Below are positions 60,523 through 64,000 of a stretch of 64,000 nt of DNA, in pieces. The first letter of the stretch is position 1. The number at the start of each line of letters is the position of its first letter. Source of the stretch: Scolanthus callimorphus (lineage: Eukaryota > Cnidaria > Anthozoa > Actiniaria > Edwardsiidae). A program made the translations under genes and the position numbers. The stretch is from contig CM066917.1 of assembly GCA_033964015.1 (NCBI GenBank), forward strand, positions 30,021,951 through 30,085,950, in the 5' to 3' direction. The notes beneath the pieces are model-generated. The model did not search any database and had not been told where the DNA came from. It saw only the letters and a program-made list of their open reading frames with translations.

Positions 60523-61334
60523 TTTCCCTCGGTCCCAGTAAATTTGTGTTAATTATATTACAACAATGCTATCATGTCTTCGTAGTTCGTTTAATCTCTT
60601 TGAGTCATAGTTGGGTGGCTTGGAGCCAGCAAATTGTATCAGGGTCAAGTTCAATCAGCCCTTCCAGGCCATGTGTAAACAACCTTTTATGTGCGTGTAA
60701 TAAGTACGTTTTTTTGTGAAAAAATACGAGACTTCAAATCAAGATCCCACATTTTTTACCATATAGTATAATATATATTTTAAGCTAATAGACTTGCGGG
60801 GAAAACCTATTAAGCAGGTGGATTTCACGCGTTTCCCCCTCCCACTTGCTGTTATAAACACGACCAGGAAGGAAAATACTATTACTGGATTGGAAAAATA
60901 GACTAGAATAGACTATCTACTCTACTCTAGACTATTAAAGTATGACCTTCTCTCGTTTTTTTTTTTCTTTTCAATTTTTGTCTTGTTATCTATGACCTGC
61001 ACTTTTACCAGCCCCTTCACCACGCCCTCGCGAATATTTTGGAGAGTATGAAACCGTACCATTAGGTCACCTCTCAGATTAGTGCGATATAATGATCCAC
61101 TAGCGATAGTCAATTTCCAATTCTACTTCAAGCATTTCATTACTACCAAAGGCTGGCACCGAATTACAGAGTAAGGTAAGAATTTCACCAACTTTCACAA
61201 AATCTGCTCGCTTCTCCTTTAACTAAATTGACCTCAAAGAATGAAAATGACGTGCTTTATATTGGCTTTGTTTGTTTGTTTATTGACCTGTAAAAATTAT
61301 TCGGAGTGACGTTCCGGGTCAAAAACCGCAGTGC

Positions 61335-61515
61335 CCTTCTCCCTGGAACTGGGTAGGGTAGTGAAGGCGAGACCCCGGTTAACTTTTCTCATCCGAAAGA
61401 CAATATGAACCAGTTTCGATCACGACTCGAACAAAAAGAACATTCCCTCTGCCTCGAACCCAGATCACAGCGATGAGAAGCCAACGCCGTAACGCTGAGC
61501 CAAACATTTAGATTA
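61335..61515 (-). mobile_element. tRNA-derived SINE, copy 2
   Basis: The minus-strand head TGGCTCAGCGTTACGGCG resembles a Pol III A box, and GGGTTCGAGGC about 33 nt on resembles a B box. The body GTGATCGAAACTGGTTCATA, TCTTTCGGATGAGA matches the copy at 42520-42970. Confidence 0.65.
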
Positions 61516-61704
61516 CGAGCGCAAACTTTGATAGATTTTGTAGACACAAACTTTGATAGATTTTGTTGACACAAACTTTGATAGATTTTGTTTACATTTC
61601 CGTTTATTCTATCTTTTTGTTTTCGTCTTTTCTTCCCTTGCTAATCTTGTCTACTTTTCACCACTTGCGTTACTAATGTTAATATCTTTTTTTTTCTCTA
61701 GAAC

Positions 61705-62622
61705 ATGAACACTTTCTACATAGCTCTCTGCTTTTGCCTCATCATTTTATTAGCGGTAAGGAAAAAACTGATGTGTTTTCATTTATTTTTCCGTATTTAT
61801 CATATTTTGACCACAAGAAAAGTTTAAGTTTAAATATTAGTTATTTTAGTAGACAAGTAATTTAGGTCCGGTAGATCTTAATTCAGTATTTCAAAATCAT
61901 TTGAATTTTATATTAGATATTAAACACAAATAATTCGAATCGAAGGCAACTCGACTTTAAGAGAGCCATATATGAGCGTTTCAAAGTTGTAATTTATTTC
62001 TATACATTAATACATATAATTTAGAAAAGAAAAACAAATTAAATTAAAAGTGTTCAAAGGGAGATTGCGCCCCAGGGGGGACTCCGCTATTTTGGGGGCC
62101 GGGGTGCTCGTCGGGAACTTTCGATTTCACCCCTAAAAGGTACGAAAAGGGCGTGGCTTAGTTGATTTTGACCCCTACAAGTGTGATATTAATAAAACCA
62201 TTGTTGCTTGATTTGCTAGAACGGACACCTAAGAGGTCTATCTAGAATTTTTTTGCCAGTTTTTGAATTTTACCCCCTAAAAGGTACTACTTAACTGAGT
62301 GTCGCAAACGTCTTGATGAGTTTGAGAAACGCTATGTTTTCGTTTCTAGGACTGCGCCCCAGCAGCAAAACACAGAAAACCCAAGACAATCAAGTCTGGC
62401 CAGTACTGGAATAAGGGTTTACATATGGGAATGACTGTGCATAAACAACACAGATCCCATCACCACGCGGCAAAGGCTCGCGCGCATGCGTCAGGACAGG
62501 CCGGAAGTGGCGAGGCTTCTGTGAGGTCGAGTGGTTTTGGGAGCGGAAGTGGAGAGGCTGCAGTGAAATTTCGAATCCTAAGCCACCTTGGGGGCAGTGG
62601 CGCAGGCAGTGGTGGCATGTAA
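61705..62622 (+). CDS. Small secreted His/Lys- and Gly/Ser-rich protein, unknown
   Basis: I do not recognise a family. Exon 1, 61705-61755, encodes the hydrophobic signal MNTFYIALCFCLIILLA and ends at GCG|GTAAGG. Exon 2, 62350-62622, follows TTTCTAG in phase 0 and begins DCAPAAKHRKPK; total 107 aa. The mature part has a basic, His-rich first half (HKQHRSHHHAAKARAHA) and a Gly/Ser-rich second half (GSGEASVRSSGFGSGSG). It contains a single Cys near the mature N-terminus (DC). The exon plan, signal exon plus phase-0 intron, and the pyrimidine-AG three bases before ATG match the lectin genes nearby. Candidate roles are a structural, antimicrobial or nematocyst-matrix peptide; none is shown. An AATAAA is at 62700. 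Confidence 0.7.
62075..62290. repeat. Dispersed repeat, copy B
   Basis: In the intron of the small secreted gene. GGGTGCTCGTCGGGAACTTT, CACCCCTAAAAGGTACG, GATTTTGACCCCTA and a third CCCCTAAAAGGTAC correspond to 8835-8965. Confidence 0.75.
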
Positions 62623-62699
62623 TAATAATAGTAAATACTGTACATAAAACAACAACGAAAATTACACACACAAAAGGCAATTGTAAGTCAGATGGAGTA

Positions 62700-62705
62700 A
62701 ATAAA
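62700..62705 (+). terminator. Polyadenylation signal of the small secreted gene
   Basis: AATAAA in GGAGTAAATAAACAG, 78 nt after the stop codon. Confidence 0.55.
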
Positions 62706-62771
62706 CAGTTGGCACAAGTACTTGCTTGCTTGACTTGTTGGTCATTGTATAAGTTCTCATTCATAGTCACA

Positions 62772-62912
62772 GGGAATTTCTGCAGAAACCCATCTATTGG
62801 AAAAGCTGAATTTCTCATGGTAGAAGCATGGGAAGTGTTCGGATTGCCCAGGGCTATTCCACCTTGGGAAATTCAGCGTTTCCCCATGGATGAGTTTCTG
62901 CAGAAATTCCCT
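62772..62912. repeat. 141-bp inverted repeat
   Basis: GGGAATTTCTGCAGAAAC at the left pairs with GTTTCTGCAGAAATTCCC at the right. Inner pairs include AAAGCTGAATTTC / GAAATTCAGCG. Confidence 0.8.
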
Positions 62913-63346
62913 TTGAGTGCTACGCAGTATTTATTAATGAAGCCATAATTTAATTTGTATACTATTTGCACTTCGCACGTCTCTCTGTATACCCCCATCT
63001 TCACACCGGTTGCTTTATCTTAACATCAGACTATCTTAGGGCCTGAAAACAGGCCTTGTTGGTTTAAAATTGAGAAATATATCAACCACCTCGCTATCGC
63101 TTAGTTCACAAAGCGAGAATACCGCGAAAACTACATCGCCACTTGATTTCAGAATAAATGGTCACTTTATTTGCCATGCTAGGATAAATGCGGCTCTTTA
63201 TCTGTCATAAAATCGTCCCAAGTAAGGAAGTCCAGAAACCAACGTTTTTAGCTTTAGGATCCAGAATAAAGCTATTGGAATCCCGAATCCAGAGGCTCTG
63301 AATCCAGCCGGGAATCAGCGCCGTTATAGCAGCGTGCGTTTTTATT

Positions 63347-64000
63347 CTCCTGTGCATATGGCTAGACCTAGTGGAGTAGATGGTGGCTCCTGTTGATGGG
63401 CTCCTGTGCATATGGCTAGACCTAGTGGAGTAGATGGAGACTCCTGTTGATGGGCTCCTGTGCATATGGCTAGACCTAGTGGAGTAGACCGAGGCTCCTG
63501 TTGATGGGCTCCCTGTGCATATGGCTAGACCTAGTGGAGTAGATGGAGGCTCCTGTTGATGGGCTCCTGATTCTTCTACTCCTGTGCATATGGCTAGACC
63601 TAGTGGAGTAGATGGTGGCTCCTGTTGATGGGCTCCTGTGCATGTGGCTAGACCTAGTGGAGTAGATGGAGACTCCGGGTGATGGGCTCCTGATTCTCCT
63701 ACTCCTGTGCATATGGAGGCTCCTGTTGTTGGGCTCCTGATTCTTCTACTCCTGTGCATATGGCTAGACCTAGTGGAGTAGATGGTGGCTCCTGTTGATG
63801 GGCTCCTGTGCATATGGCTAGACCTAGTGGAGTAGATGGTGGCTCCTGTTGATGGGCTCCTGTGCATATGGCTAGACCTAGTGGAGTAGATGGAGGCTCC
63901 TGTTGATGGGCTCCTGATTCTTCTACTCCTGTGCATATGGCTAGACCTAGTGGAGTAGATGGTGGCTCCTGTTGATGGGCTCCTGTGCATATGGCTAGAC
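63347..64000. repeat. 54-bp minisatellite running to the window end
   Basis: Units of TCCTGTGCATATGGCTAG, CCTAGTGGAGTAGATGG and GGCTCCTGTTGATGGG repeat every 54 bp (gctaga at 63361, 63415 and 63469), with some units enlarged by a GATTCTTCTACTCCTG insert. Because 54 is a multiple of three, one minus-strand frame stays open (261 codons); this is not evidence of a gene. Confidence 0.95.

Larger units (their letters stand above)
58624..61701. other. Intergenic, palindromes and SINE only
   Basis: Contains the palindromes at 59867-60088 and 60441-60522 and the SINE at 61335-61515. No exon supported. Confidence 0.45.

Noticed and set aside
63205..63990. 261-codon minus-strand protein
   Set aside because: Open only because the minisatellite period is a multiple of three; no start context or domain.

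Overview
The window is animal (metazoan) nuclear DNA, very probably from a cnidarian and most likely an anthozoan such as a coral or anemone. Genes are split by GT-AG introns, intergenic space is large and AT-rich, and small inverted-repeat transposons are dense. The strongest lineage clue is three copies of a gene that joins a signal peptide, a Gly-X-Y collagen stretch and a SUEL/galactose-binding lectin domain. This is the architecture of nematogalectin, a nematocyst protein known only from cnidarians.

Layout. 0.7-3.7 kb holds a large intronless ORF of DDE-transposase-like appearance with a C2H2 finger and, in a shifted frame, a SAP-like tail. 5.0-7.2 kb holds the last exons of an FBXO31-like F-box gene; its earlier exons lie upstream or outside the window. 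They are separated by a CRE/E-box tandem satellite. 8.8-10.9 kb is repeat-rich, with a hammerhead-ribozyme-like motif and a 1.3 kb long inverted repeat. 10.96-20.78 kb is a nearly complete cytoplasmic dynein light intermediate chain gene of 11 exons, whose introns host many foldback elements. 20.8-31.5 kb has no gene I can support and is filled with MITE-like palindromes and LINE remnants.

31.7-62.6 kb is a secretory gene cluster: nematogalectin-like gene 1 on the minus strand (31711-34499), gene 2 on the plus strand (45316-48590), gene 3 on the plus strand (56714-58623) and a small unrecognised secreted Gly/Ser/His-rich protein (61705-62622). All four begin with a one-exon signal peptide followed by a phase-0 intron. 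The three lectins share the same three-exon, phase-0/phase-0 plan. Between the divergent genes 1 and 2 lies an array of about 16 X-box-like palindromes (38215-38658). A 5'-truncated LINE (51597-54228) separates genes 2 and 3. The window ends inside a 54-bp minisatellite.

Several genes show a single missing base relative to their expected frame (dynein exon 1/2 junction, lectin gene 1 collagen exon, LINE RT). Most can be explained by loss of one base from a homopolymer run, so assembly error should be considered before calling pseudogenes. All family assignments are from recognition of the translated sequence; no database search was run.
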